This document shows positions 18,913 to 28,224 of a stretch of DNA of 51,196 nt, piece by piece (position 1 is the stretch's first letter; each line of letters begins with the position of its first letter). Source of the DNA: Saprospiraceae bacterium (GTDB lineage Bacteria > Bacteroidota > Bacteroidia > Chitinophagales > Saprospiraceae). The stretch is from the NCBI GenBank assembly GCA_028279185.1, contig JANQSS010000278.1, forward strand, positions 1-51,196, written 5' to 3'. A program made the translations under genes and the position numbers. The notes beneath the pieces are model-generated. The model did no database searches, had not been told where the DNA came from, and was given only the letters and a program-made list of their open reading frames with translations.

Positions 18913-20454
18913 ATGACTCAGCTAGCCATGCGCAGCCTGCCTGTACTTCTTGTCCTTTTTCTTTTCGGCTGTAAGAAAGACGCAAGCCAGGAAGTGCTAA
19001 TTGAAAAGGACTTCTGCGCCAGCATCCATCGAAATGATGAAACAAGTCTGAGTCTTGAATTGCAGCGCGTTGCCGATCAACTTCGCAATAAATCAGGTGT
19101 ATACGTAATGGAAGATGGTGGCGGTTCACTCGTAACACGAGCCTGGCTTACGGAGTATGCGGAGCGCACAATTGATATTCAGTACTTTATTTTTTCGACG
19201 GATAATGTTGGGTTAATTGCTTGTGACTATCTGGTGCGCGCGGCCGATCGCGGGGTTAAAATCAGAATATTGGTGGACGACATAATGGTAGAAGCAGATG
19301 AAAGCGATTTATTAACACTTGACTTACATCCAAATATTGATATAAGAATCTATAATCCAGGTGTTAACATCGGGAAAAACATATTTGCCAAGATCAAAAA
19401 ATTTGCCACCGAATTTCGATTGGCGAATCAACGTATGCACAATAAAACATTTATTGTGGATAAATCAGTGGCTATTACCGGAGGAAGGAATGTGGCCGAT
19501 GAATATTTTGATTACGACCACGACTACAATTTCCGGGATCGCGATGTATTATTACTGGGAAATGTTGTTGATGATATCGATGCATCATTTGATTTATTTT
19601 GGAAGGATGCGTTAAGCGTACCAGTATCGGATTTAATAGAGGACAAATCGGGTATCAGTTATCACGATAGCATATATCATGCATTGCATCAATACGCATG
19701 CAATCCGGCTAATTTTTGGCCGCAGATTCGAACACAAATCGAAAACCTGCCGAAGGCCTTTGATCACATCATTGCTGAAAATAGGCTGTTTTGGTTGGAT
19801 AGCGTTTATTTCGTTTCCGATGACGTTGAAAAAAACGAAGCCACAAAGGGGTTGGGCGGCGGTGGTCGAACAACGGACGTGCTCATCGATTTAGTTAAAA
19901 ATGCAAACCGCAGCATTGATATTCAATCACCGTATTTAGTAACTACTGAACTCAGCAGAAAATTATTTAAGGCAGCGGTTGATCGAGGCGTTAAAGTTCG
20001 AATATTGACAAATAGCCTGGCATCCACAGATAATCTTGAAGCGTTTAGCGGCTATCAACGGGATCGCAAAGCCTTGCTCGAAACGGGTGTCGAAGTGTAT
20101 GAATTCCGGCCCGACGCTGCGGTACGAAAAGAAGTAATGACCGGTGACTTACAAAAAGAACTGGACTTCATGCCCATCTTTGGACTACACTCAAAGACTA
20201 TGGTTGTCGACGATCACATTACCGTTATCGGTACATTTAACCTGGATCCGCGCAGCGCCAATTTAAATACGGAATGTCTGGCCATCATGTACTCCGATGA
20301 AATAGCCAGAGGTGTTATGGTCGGTATCGAAGAAGAATTTAAACCGGAAAATGCCTGGCGCACCACAATCCACTCAAATCCGGATAGCCTTGTCAGTCGA
20401 AAGAAACGCATTAAAACGTGGACACGAAAGGTGGTGCCAAAGGGGATTTTATGA
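18913..20454 (+). CDS. Phospholipase D family lipoprotein, cardiolipin-synthase-like (ClsC/YmdC type)
   Basis: A 513-residue protein with a lipoprotein signal (MRSLPVLLVLFLFGC within the first 20 residues) and two PLD HxK motifs. The first is H176-N-K178 in MHNKTFIVD, followed by GGRNVADEYFD; the second is H426-S-K428 in HSKTMVVDD, followed by GTFNLDPRSANLNTE. Two HKD motifs form one active site that transfers phosphatidyl groups. The arrangement, with ERTIDIQYFIF at the start and SPYLV before the second half, is that of ClsC/YmdC cardiolipin synthases. ATG 18913 is chosen over an in-frame TTG at 18847, which would put 22 polar residues before the signal. A lipoprotein anchor places it on the periplasmic face of a membrane. 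Confidence 0.87.
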   Translation: MTQLAMRSLPVLLVLFLFGCKKDASQEVLIEKDFCASIHRNDETSLSLELQRVADQLRNKSGVYVMEDGGGSLVTRAWLTEYAERTIDIQYFIFSTDNVGLIACDYLVRAADRGVKIRILVDDIMVEADESDLLTLDLHPNIDIRIYNPGVNIGKNIFAKIKKFATEFRLANQRMHNKTFIVDKSVAITGGRNVADEYFDYDHDYNFRDRDVLLLGNVVDDIDASFDLFWKDALSVPVSDLIEDKSGISYHDSIYHALHQYACNPANFWPQIRTQIENLPKAFDHIIAENRLFWLDSVYFVSDDVEKNEATKGLGGGGRTTDVLIDLVKNANRSIDIQSPYLVTTELSRKLFKAAVDRGVKVRILTNSLASTDNLEAFSGYQRDRKALLETGVEVYEFRPDAAVRKEVMTGDLQKELDFMPIFGLHSKTMVVDDHITVIGTFNLDPRSANLNTECLAIMYSDEIARGVMVGIEEEFKPENAWRTTIHSNPDSLVSRKKRIKTWTRKVVPKGIL

Positions 20455-20618
20455 CCATACTGGGAGCATGATAATACAATTACAATCTCAAAACTTAGTT
20501 TAAATAAAGAATAAAAAGATCTAAACCCAACTTGGATTTTGACTATTTATATTGAGCCAATAAATAAAATGGTCAATTAACACGAATGCTTTTTAATGGA
20601 TACATCCCATTTGATCTT

Positions 20619-21341
20619 TTATTTCATGTACGTAAATAAGTATTCCTCCACGTGCCTATGCCCTTCTCTTTTAGCTATGTCGATCGACGTATCTCCATTT
20701 TCCATCTTACTGTGAACGATTGCTCCATTTTCTACAAGGAGTTTAATTAGCTTTAAGTTTCCACGTTGTGCGGCTGCGTGGAGGGCCGTGACCTGCTGCG
20801 TTTGAACGGCATTTACGTCTACGCCCTTTTCTATGAATAGCCGGCACAACTCATAGTTCTCTTTAGCAACAGCGGCGTGTAATGCATTGACTTTAGTCGG
20901 ATTCGTTGCATGCAAATTAGGATCTGCGCCTTTATCGACCAACAATTTGGCTATATCAGTTTGATTAAAAAATGCAGCCAATGACAGTGCCGTAAATCCG
21001 TCATACGACCACGCGTTGGCAATATCATCATCAGTATTTATCAAATATTTTTTAACCATATTCATTTTCCCGACTACGATGGCTTCATGAAATGTAAATG
21101 ATTTCTTTGATACAATGGCTTCGGCTACCGTTCTTTCTACTCCGGCATATACAATAAGCATGAAGCCCGTACTGCCCGTGTCATCTTTAATGTCCAGGAC
21201 TTCCGGATTTGCCTGAATGAGTTGAATGATTTTGGCTGCATCTTTGTTTTGTATGTGCTTTTTTAGCAATTGAATCATGTCCTGCGCATTTATTGGTATA
21301 GTAAATAGAATGTTGAATAGGAAAATAGCTATACGTTTCAT
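20619..21341 (-). CDS. Exported ankyrin-repeat protein
   Basis: A 240-residue protein with a signal peptide (MKRIAIFLFNILFTIPINA) and about five ankyrin repeats over 30-235. Typical pieces are DGFTALSLAAFFNQTDIAKLLVDKGADPN, NALHAAVAKENYELCRLFIEKGVDVN and TALHAAAQRGNLKLIKLLVENGA, each shown here in part. The first two repeats are degenerate. A start 33 nt upstream would precede the signal with extra hydrophobic residues, so 21341 is preferred. It follows the AraC gene on the same strand after about 47 bp and may be co-transcribed. Exported ankyrin proteins are presumed to bind other proteins; no partner can be named. Confidence 0.85.
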   Translation of the reverse strand: MKRIAIFLFNILFTIPINAQDMIQLLKKHIQNKDAAKIIQLIQANPEVLDIKDDTGSTGFMLIVYAGVERTVAEAIVSKKSFTFHEAIVVGKMNMVKKYLINTDDDIANAWSYDGFTALSLAAFFNQTDIAKLLVDKGADPNLHATNPTKVNALHAAVAKENYELCRLFIEKGVDVNAVQTQQVTALHAAAQRGNLKLIKLLVENGAIVHSKMENGDTSIDIAKREGHRHVEEYLFTYMK

Positions 21342-21388
21342 GATGAAGTTTATAGGCAAATAAAATGAAATCAAAAAATACCGACTTA

Positions 21389-22225
21389 CTATATATCACT
21401 TTTTCGCAAACTACCTGGCGACTGACCTGTTATATGCTTGAAATAGGAACAAAAGTTCGTATAACTCGAATAACCGACCGATGAAGCAATATCCTTAATA
21501 GGACGATTGCTTTCCAAAATTTGGCGTTTGGCTTCTTGAATTCTTTTTTGCGATATATATTGAAAAGGTGTGTAGCCGGTAACCCGTTTGAAATTCCGTA
21601 GTAGGTGGTTTTGGGAGAGACAGCCAACCTTTGACAGTTCGTTGAGGCTCATATTTTTTGCGTAGTTGCTTTCGATATAATCTTTGACGAAGCATACGCG
21701 CTGAAATATTTCCTGTCGAGTAGATTTCTTTTTAAACTGTAGTCGATGGCTAGCGTTGAAGGAATTGTGATTTTGCCAGAATATTGCGTGCAACAAATGA
21801 AGATAGAATTCATCTTTTTCAATTTGCGACATACCACAGTTGGATTGCGACCGACCTTTTAGCAGCAATTGGGATACTGCACCCTTGTGCGCATACCTCT
21901 TTTCAAAAAGCCTTATACCGGACGGCTGCCGTAGGTTGAGGTCGAGTAATTGTTCATCGGTGGCACTGAATTCTGAAACTGTGTTACGGACAAAGTCTGG
22001 TGAAAAAAACACACAAAATGACTCCGTTTCAGCTCTGCCGTCAATGGTTAGGTTATAATGCGTGCACTCGTTTAATATCAAAAAAGATCTGTGGTCAACG
22101 TTGTATGCGCGCTGCCCAACCTGATAGTATGCCGAACCGCCAAAAAATGACTTAACAGATAGGAAGCAATCACCGGTCCATTGGTACTTGCGCGCTTTTT
22201 GATGGATGATGAAGTTTTCTGTCAC
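21389..22225 (-). CDS. AraC-family transcriptional regulator
   Basis: A 278-residue soluble regulator. The N-terminal 160 residues form a cupin-like sensing region (GQRAYNVDHRSFLILNEC is a typical strand pair) and the C-terminal 100 form the AraC double HTH: KDYIESNYAKNMSLNELSKV, GCLSQNHLLRNFKRVTGYTPFQY, then IKDIASSVGYSSYTNFCSYFKHITG. The ligand is unknown. It precedes the ankyrin gene on the same strand, which is its likeliest target besides its own promoter. Confidence 0.88.
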   Translation of the reverse strand: MTENFIIHQKARKYQWTGDCFLSVKSFFGGSAYYQVGQRAYNVDHRSFLILNECTHYNLTIDGRAETESFCVFFSPDFVRNTVSEFSATDEQLLDLNLRQPSGIRLFEKRYAHKGAVSQLLLKGRSQSNCGMSQIEKDEFYLHLLHAIFWQNHNSFNASHRLQFKKKSTRQEIFQRVCFVKDYIESNYAKNMSLNELSKVGCLSQNHLLRNFKRVTGYTPFQYISQKRIQEAKRQILESNRPIKDIASSVGYSSYTNFCSYFKHITGQSPGSLRKSDI

Positions 22226-22276
22226 ATTTCCAAATATTGTCGAAGCCTCCCGCTGAAATAATTTTATTTTAAAATT

Positions 22277-23011
22277 CTAATTTTCAATTTTATCCAATTC
22301 AGCAGTTAGTGATTTCACCATGGATTTCGGCATTTTTGCTGACTGTTCGTCAAACAGCGCTTTGGTTTCGCCGTTGTATTTTCCAAATTTTTCGCGCTGG
22401 TAATATAACATCGTAAATAAGCCCATGTATTTGTAGTCTTCGTCTCCAATCATCAGTTCAATGTCTTTTGGGTCGACATTAATATATGATCGATCTCGAC
22501 CATAGACTCCCGTTACGCGCAGAACAGCCAGTTCTACTATTTTTTCAGGGCCATCCGATGTTAGGCGTTGATATCGCTTTCTGTCCGTAAAAAATATGCC
22601 TGTTTTATTCGGTATTGTTGTGGCCAGGAAAATCCCAATAGAAGCCAAAGCTCCGACACGAAGTACATTGGAAAATTCGAAATCAAATGCGTAATATAAA
22701 ATTCCTAAAATAATCGCAAGTAGTATGGAGGCAATGGGACCGGCGATCAATAAATTCGCAAACTTTCGCCAGTTTTCAGGATCATTGTCAATTGGCAACG
22801 TAGATGCCACTCCGCCGTAATACATCCACTCCTTATTCAAGTATACTTTTATAGCCTCCTTTTCTCTCTTGACGCCCAACGGCCCTACAACGAATAATTC
22901 GAAACGGAACCCTTGGACCAGGCCAACAATTAAATGCCCTAATTCATGCACGGCTATAACTACAAAAACGATGAGTATACCCGACAGGAATTGCAGAATG
23001 TTTATCAACAT
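22277..23011 (-). CDS. M50-like membrane metalloprotease
   Basis: A 244-residue membrane protein with the zinc-binding H22-E-L-G-H26 motif in its first transmembrane helix (about 5-32), and a middle region with two more helices (about 88-108 and 118-135). The second metal-ligand region of site-2 proteases, usually NLLP...DG, seems weakly represented by TTIPNKTGIFFTDRKRYQRLTSDG (about 130-153). No PDZ domain is present. It is a short M50 relative; whether it cleaves anti-sigma factors, as larger site-2 proteases do, is not known. The 240-nt region before its start and the winged-helix gene beyond carry no obvious partner. Confidence 0.8.
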   Translation of the reverse strand: MLINILQFLSGILIVFVVIAVHELGHLIVGLVQGFRFELFVVGPLGVKREKEAIKVYLNKEWMYYGGVASTLPIDNDPENWRKFANLLIAGPIASILLAIILGILYYAFDFEFSNVLRVGALASIGIFLATTIPNKTGIFFTDRKRYQRLTSDGPEKIVELAVLRVTGVYGRDRSYINVDPKDIELMIGDEDYKYMGLFTMLYYQREKFGKYNGETKALFDEQSAKMPKSMVKSLTAELDKIEN

Positions 23012-23283
23012 CGTACGTGATAATTTTGAAAATATGAACTAGCCTGTATACGCATTTTAATGCTGCAATTTCGTAAAAATATGGTGAATTGGTACACCTC
23101 TATCGGGAGGTAGTATAAATTGGGCAAAGATGTTCTGCATAAAAAAGACTTTGCCCTTGTCAGTTTTTATGCGAGCCCGGATTAAGAAAAAGCAATATTA
23201 ACGATGTAAGGCTTTACTATGAGGATGAGCACAAAATTTCATGAATAAGCGTACGGTGAATCTATAGTTGACCACTGCCTTTT

Positions 23284-24174
23284 TTATGTTGCTACTTCCA
23301 GACGATAACCAACACCATGGATCGTCTTAATTTGTACACTTTCGTCGGCCTTTAATATTTTCCGCAGTCGAGAAATGAATACATCGAGGCTGCGACCGAC
23401 CATTACGCCTTCATCCTCCCACACATTTTCGATAAGGGATTGACGGGATTGAACCTGATTCGCATGTTCGGCAAAATAATGTAGGAGCTTACTTTCGCGA
23501 AAGGTCAACTCGAATGTGCGATCATTCAATTGTAAAATTTGATTTTGTACATTGAATTTATAATTGCCGAGTTGTATAGTTGTTTTTTCATGGGCATCGG
23601 TAGATAGGTTTTTATTTTCGTTGAACCTGCCTCTCTTTTTACGAAAAAATGCAAATAGTAAACCGCTTATAAGTAAGATGCCCAACAGACCGAGCTTGTT
23701 CGAAAAAAGAGGATTGGATGAAGTATCGGTCACCTCCGGAAAGAAGGTCACAAAAATGTCGCTACATGACACGACATCCTCGCGGCCCTGGCAGGCCACA
23801 TTGTCATTTGATAGCGATTGTAAACTATAGCCCAAAACTATTTCGTCACCATTGCAATGCTTAATTACGACATGGTAATTTTCTTCAATGCGATGTGCTA
23901 TGATTGCACGATGTAATAGAGCAGGTAAAGTATCATAGTTGAAGGCATGGTCAAGTTGAAGTTTGTATTTGTATGGACTTACTTCTTCCACAGGGGGAAT
24001 TGATGATGTTGTGTCGGCCGCCAAGGTTAATAATTGATGTCCGACTTGACGTAAAGCGAGATTGGCTCGTTCAGCAAAAAGCTCTTCCGGATTTACACCA
24101 GAAGCACGTACTATGATGCAATCAATTGTTATAAGAGCAGCGATAAAATAGGCGCATATCGCAATGTTTTTCAT
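23284..24174 (-). CDS. Membrane-anchored winged-helix (OmpR-type) regulator
   Basis: A 296-residue protein with an N-terminal membrane or signal helix (about 3-25), a periplasmic sensing region (about 26-158) with two or three cysteines, a second helix (LGLLGILLISGLLFAFF, about 161-177) and a cytoplasmic OmpR/PhoB-type winged helix (about 195-296, with FRESKLLHYFAEHANQ, SRQSLIENVWEDEG and the end IKTIHGVGYRLE). It therefore resembles ToxR-type one-component membrane regulators, but with the DNA-binding domain at the C-terminus. It needs no kinase. The divergent secreted-protein gene at 24372 shares its promoter region and is the likely target. Confidence 0.86.
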   Translation of the reverse strand: MKNIAICAYFIAALITIDCIIVRASGVNPEELFAERANLALRQVGHQLLTLAADTTSSIPPVEEVSPYKYKLQLDHAFNYDTLPALLHRAIIAHRIEENYHVVIKHCNGDEIVLGYSLQSLSNDNVACQGREDVVSCSDIFVTFFPEVTDTSSNPLFSNKLGLLGILLISGLLFAFFRKKRGRFNENKNLSTDAHEKTTIQLGNYKFNVQNQILQLNDRTFELTFRESKLLHYFAEHANQVQSRQSLIENVWEDEGVMVGRSLDVFISRLRKILKADESVQIKTIHGVGYRLEVAT

Positions 24175-24371
24175 ATTCGTGAATTTACATCTATTCGGTT
24201 AGCCTGACAAAATTGCCCGTCGAATACAAACGCATAATTACAGCGATTCTTTGATCTTTTTTGTTACGACGGTCGGAATATGGACACTTTCACGTTCTTT
24301 TACAATTCGTTTACATCCTTTTAAACCGTGTCGGGTCACAGAATTGAAGAGAATGCCGTTTTTGTGGACAC

Positions 24372-24860
24372 ATGAAATTTTTCATGAATTCAATCAATAA
24401 TTGTTTTATGAATTTTATATCAATTTTCTACTCCGTCATATTTGCGTCGTTCATTTCTATCACTTCTTTGGCCCAATCGTTGGATGTTCTCAATATTGTC
24501 CCGCCTTCTTCATATCGGGTCAATACAGCTATTTTCATTAATGGAAAGCAATGCGACAATGCATATTTCAACAAGGACAAACCCCAATTAGATCTATTTC
24601 AGGTCGGCAAGCTCACTGTCGCTACGGTACCGACCTGTCAAAACGCAACTAAATCAGGATACAATGTGAAATTTCAGGTAGCCATTCGCAATGCGCGTAC
24701 AAACACGATGTATAGCTATACACGTGAAGGTGTTATGGAGGTGGACCTGGGAGCACTACTTAGTAAATGCGAAATGGACGACTACATTATCATAATGACG
24801 GCTGATCAGAAATTTAAGTTGACTAAAAATGAAATGTACATCGCGATGGGGGGATGCTAG
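24372..24860 (+). CDS. Small secreted protein of unknown function
   Basis: A 162-residue protein with a long N-terminal signal region (cleavage probably after SLA near 34) and a mature beta-rich domain of about 125 residues with four cysteines (CDN, TCQN, KCEMD and the final C). The cysteines could form two disulphides. No family is recognised. It is divergent from the membrane-anchored winged-helix gene across a 197-bp gap and is a plausible member of its regulon. ATG 24372 is used; ATG 24387 (M6) and ATG 24408 (M13) are alternatives. Confidence 0.6.
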   Translation: MKFFMNSINNCFMNFISIFYSVIFASFISITSLAQSLDVLNIVPPSSYRVNTAIFINGKQCDNAYFNKDKPQLDLFQVGKLTVATVPTCQNATKSGYNVKFQVAIRNARTNTMYSYTREGVMEVDLGALLSKCEMDDYIIIMTADQKFKLTKNEMYIAMGGC

Positions 24861-24966
24861 CACTTTTTGACTAGATCCGGATACACCATGATGCTTTATA
24901 GTTAATGATCGCCATTGAGTCATATATTGCATTTCCTCTTGTGCTATTATGGAGAATAAATATCAA

Positions 24967-26037
24967 ATGAATAGAAAAAGTAACATCAAAATATGTCTCG
25001 TGTTGTTTGGCATCTTATGTTCCACGTCCGCATGCCATGGACAAGAAAAAAAGGAAAATCAAAATAGTCAGAATCGAATCGAAGAGAAGACCGAATCGTT
25101 ATCTCTTAATTCTCCAAAAGATGATTTTGATCCATATTTTATTGAGACAACGACAATCAATTCAAAACGAGGTCCACGAAGTATTACGCGCAATTTAATT
25201 CAGGATCGAAACGGCCACTTTTGGTTCGCATCCTGGGAAGGTATATTGGGTTATAACGGAAAATTCTTTACAAATTTTACGAATAAGTACGGCCTGAGAC
25301 GTTATCACGTATTTTCTGTCCTGGAGGATAGAAAAGGGAATATATGGTTTGGCACAATTGGAGCTGGTGTATATAAATACGATGGAAAGTCCTTTATGAA
25401 TATTGCTACGGGACATGGGCTCGCATATGATCGTACGACGTGTATATATGAAGCCAGCGATGAAAAAATATACGTCGGAACCGAGAATGGCATCAGTATC
25501 ATTGATGGCAGGATTGTACAAAATATAACGAAAGCGAATGGCCTCTCAAATGACAATGTTAATGCGATTGCCGAGGATAACCTGGGCAACCTATGGATAG
25601 GCACGAGAGGGTCGCTTTACGTTTTAGACGGTGATGACTTTACTGAATTTAAACAACCGGATTCTTCTTCTTTTACCAATGTTCGCCACATAATAAAAGA
25701 CGGTCGGGATAATATTTGGTTTGGCGGAAATGACGGATTGTGGTCCTTTGACGGTAAATCATTGAAAAATTATTCGGTAGACTTTATCGGCTATATATAT
25801 GAAGATAGCCAGGGCAATATCTGGACAGGTTCAGTAGAAAAAGGACAACGCGATTGGAAGTTATCACGATATGAACGGCACCTACCACCAATAAATAATC
25901 TGGAATATCAGCATATTAAAATGCAACATGGCCAAATCTTTGGAATTATGGAAGATGCAGATGGCCGCATTTGGTATGGTCATGAGCAAGGTGTTTGTCG
26001 CCTAGACGATGCAGGAAATTGCGATGAGATTAATTGA
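24967..26037 (+). CDS. Two-component-regulator-type propeller lipoprotein (paralog 1)
   Basis: A 356-residue protein with a lipoprotein-like signal (GILCSTSAC, Cys about 23) and six or seven Reg_prop blades over about 65-350. The repeats read like IQDRNGHFWFASWEGI, LEDRKGNIWFGTIGAGVYKYDG, AEDNLGNLWIGTRGSLYVLDG and EDSQGNIWTGS. In Bacteroidota such propellers usually form the periplasmic sensor of hybrid two-component systems, followed by a kinase. Here the gene stops after the propeller, so it is a free lipoprotein. ATG 24949 is possible; 24967 gives a better signal. A paralog lies at 36163. Confidence 0.82.
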   Translation: MNRKSNIKICLVLFGILCSTSACHGQEKKENQNSQNRIEEKTESLSLNSPKDDFDPYFIETTTINSKRGPRSITRNLIQDRNGHFWFASWEGILGYNGKFFTNFTNKYGLRRYHVFSVLEDRKGNIWFGTIGAGVYKYDGKSFMNIATGHGLAYDRTTCIYEASDEKIYVGTENGISIIDGRIVQNITKANGLSNDNVNAIAEDNLGNLWIGTRGSLYVLDGDDFTEFKQPDSSSFTNVRHIIKDGRDNIWFGGNDGLWSFDGKSLKNYSVDFIGYIYEDSQGNIWTGSVEKGQRDWKLSRYERHLPPINNLEYQHIKMQHGQIFGIMEDADGRIWYGHEQGVCRLDDAGNCDEIN

Positions 26038-26363
26038 GTGAATATATTGAAGTACTTTATTATTCAACCTTGGGGGTTTTTACGAAACGTTGACCTTACA
26101 CGTCGTGAATGGTGTAACCACATAGCAGTTAGAACTTAAAATCAGACCAAACCCGGAAGGTTTTATAGATCGACCTTCTTATGCAACCAAGAGATCCTGC
26201 CGCATTACAATGTTAGCGGTGTCACCCCGAAATTGCGTGATTAAAGCATTGGCATTTCCAATGAATAATGTAATAACATGTAAACCTTACGGGTTGACAT
26301 ATGCAATTATTAAAAGAGGATAGTACAAAAGACACTGAAGAATATATTTTCTGCACCCCGATG

Positions 26364-26410
26364 AAACCCCTAAGGTTGAGACTTCGTCTTGTTCAACCTT
26401 GGGGGTTTTT
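26364..26410 (+). terminator. Terminator-like hairpin in R1
   Basis: AAACCCCTAAGGTTGA pairs with TCAACCTTGGGGGTTT (one G-U pair in RNA) across a 13-15 nt loop and runs into T5. It has the form of an intrinsic terminator. No gene reads directly into it except readthrough from the propeller gene ending at 26037. Confidence 0.55.
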
Positions 26411-26679
26411 ACGAAACGTTGATTTTATACCGCGTAAATGGTGTAACCACATAGAAGTTAGAATATAAAATAGGACACAACCCGCAAGGTTTATTCCACA
26501 ACCAAGCTATCCCGTCGCATTCCAGAGTTAGTGGTGTCACACCGGAACTGGGCGGTTAAAACATCGGTGTGCCCAATACGTAGCTCAGTAACATGTAAAC
26601 CTTACGGGTTGACATATGCAATTATTAAAAGAGGATAGTACAAAAGACGCTGAAGAATATATTTTTCTACACCCCGATG

Positions 26680-26726
26680 AAACCCCTAAGGTTGAAGTTT
26701 CGCCTTATTCAACCTTGGGGGTTTTT
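26680..26726 (+). terminator. Second terminator-like hairpin in R1
   Basis: Same 16-bp stem and T5 tract as the copy 316 bp earlier. The loop differs slightly, but the arms are kept. Confidence 0.55.
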
Positions 26727-26890
26727 ACGAAACGTTGACCTTACACGTCGTGAATGGTGTAACCATATAGCAGTTAGAACTTAAAATCAGACCAAACCCG
26801 CAAGGTTTTATAGATAGACCTCCTTATACGACCAAGACATCCCGTCGTATTACAATGTTAGCGGTGTCACCCCGAAATTACGTGATTAAT

Positions 26891-27049
26891 TAATGACGAC
26901 GATTTAGAAGCCTTGAGGTTGCTTTATATCAAATTCATGATGTTTTACCTATTACACATATAGTTTGATCGCCTTCCAGTAGATTTATTTAATTTCGATG
27001 TGTAGAATCGTTACAACTTGAACGTAGGGTTTATTGTTACAGCGATCTT
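26891..27049. other. Spacer between R1 and the MITE-like element
   Basis: About 160 bp of AT-rich DNA without a gene, promoter box or hairpin that I can see. Confidence 0.4.
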
Positions 27050-27210
27050 ATACCAATTTAAGTGTATAATGACGTAAAAGGTTATCTAGAGATTTGGTGA
27101 AAGTCAAGGCGCAAAACGTAGACGTAGTCGGGGCTACAGCGAGGCTTTGCAACGATGGATTTGGTCAAATCTCTCTTAATGTATGCGTCAATTATGCCCT
27201 TAATTGGTAT
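27050..27210 (-). mobile_element. 161-bp MITE-like palindromic element, copy B
   Basis: Reverse-complement copy of the element at 17984-18144, with the same length and terminal repeats ATACCAATTTA (27050-27060) and TTAATTGGTAT (27200-27210). Differences are scattered substitutions, such as GGGCAT for AGGCAT next to one end. It lies 25 bp before the start of the MscS gene, so it may carry or displace that promoter. Confidence 0.75.
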
Positions 27211-27235
27211 TACAATATAAAATGAATAAAACCGT

Positions 27236-28096
27236 ATGAAGGCCTTTCTGGATAGTATAGAATACGTTGCCATATTTACAGGTATCATTGTTGCCACAGT
27301 CGTCTTGGCCTATTTATTTAATCGGTTCTTCAAGCGATTGATCCGGCGGTCGACGCAAGAGATGAAAAATGATCCGACAAATTATCTCTTTACGCGACAT
27401 GCCATCGTGCTCTTAATCTATATTGTTGGCATAAGCATCGCCATCTATATGATGCCTAACCTACGCGCGCTGGCAAGTTCGCTGCTGGCAGGTGCGGGCA
27501 TATTAGCTGTGGCCGTCGGTTTTGCATCGCAGCACGCACTGAGTAATATTATAAGTGGATTTTTTATTGTTGTTTTTAAACCATTTCGCGTGAACGAGCG
27601 CATATGGATCAGAGACATGGATGGCATAATAGAAGATATTACGCTGCGACATACAGTGATTCGTAATTTTGAAAATAAACGGATTATAATTCCGAATGCA
27701 CTAATCAGCGATGAAATTATTATCAATGCAGATTTTCAAGATGGCAAAATTTGCCAATGGATAGAAGTTGGAATCGCTTTTGATGCGGATATTACGAAAG
27801 CGAAAAAAATTATAAAAGAGGAAATGTTGAATCACCCTCTTTTTATTGATCCAAGAACAGACCGGGAAAAAACGCAAGGTCATGACCTCGCTGCTGTAAA
27901 GGTCATTCGCCTTGATGAATCAGCAGTGCGTTTACGCGGTTGGGCTTGGGCAAATAATGCCGCCGATGCGTTCGATATGGCATGTGATTTATATGAATCG
28001 ATAAAAATTCGGTTTGATGAAGAAGGTGTGGAAATTCCATTTCCGCACCGCACCGTGGTGTATAAGAATGAAAGACCCACCGGCAAGCCAAAATAG
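27236..28096 (+). CDS. MscS-family mechanosensitive channel
   Basis: A 286-residue small-conductance mechanosensitive channel. It has three transmembrane helices: about 9-32, 58-75 and the pore helix near 81-110 (LASSLLAGAGILAVAVGFASQHALSNIISGFF in outline, with the GAG/A-G packing pattern). The beta domain follows (FRVNERIWIRDMDGIIEDITLRHTVIRN, then IIIPNALI), and a C-terminal alpha/beta domain (about 175-275) ends the protein. It is at the minimal size for the family. It opens under membrane tension and lets solutes out during osmotic downshift. The start at 27236 is the only ATG that preserves the first helix; a MITE-like element ends 25 bp upstream. Confidence 0.93.
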   Translation: MKAFLDSIEYVAIFTGIIVATVVLAYLFNRFFKRLIRRSTQEMKNDPTNYLFTRHAIVLLIYIVGISIAIYMMPNLRALASSLLAGAGILAVAVGFASQHALSNIISGFFIVVFKPFRVNERIWIRDMDGIIEDITLRHTVIRNFENKRIIIPNALISDEIIINADFQDGKICQWIEVGIAFDADITKAKKIIKEEMLNHPLFIDPRTDREKTQGHDLAAVKVIRLDESAVRLRGWAWANNAADAFDMACDLYESIKIRFDEEGVEIPFPHRTVVYKNERPTGKPK

Positions 28097-28224
28097 ATTG
28101 CAGGTTTTTCTTGCAATATTTGTCCATGCACCATTAAGTCGTCCGTCATTGAGCGAGAAATGTTAAGGTTCAGAACACTATCTTGTTCTTCTTTGAAATG
28201 AAGATCTAAACACAATTTCACCGT

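Larger units (their letters stand above)
26060..26890. repeat. Long repeat array R1 (about 2.5 units)
   Basis: Begins with the right arm of the CCCCTAAGGTTGA/TCAACCTTGGGGG hairpin (26064) and continues through two full hairpins at 316- and 329-bp spacing. Each unit also has arms AACCCGCAAGGTTT and AAACCTTACGGGTT and a small CATTGG/CCAATG stem. It ends at the CGTGATTA segment near 26887, the same boundary used in R2 and R3. No gene is present. Confidence 0.8.

Noticed and set aside
26060-26890. Regularly spaced repeats that could suggest a CRISPR array
   Set aside because: The unit is over 300 bp, repeats and spacers are both conserved, and no cas gene is present.
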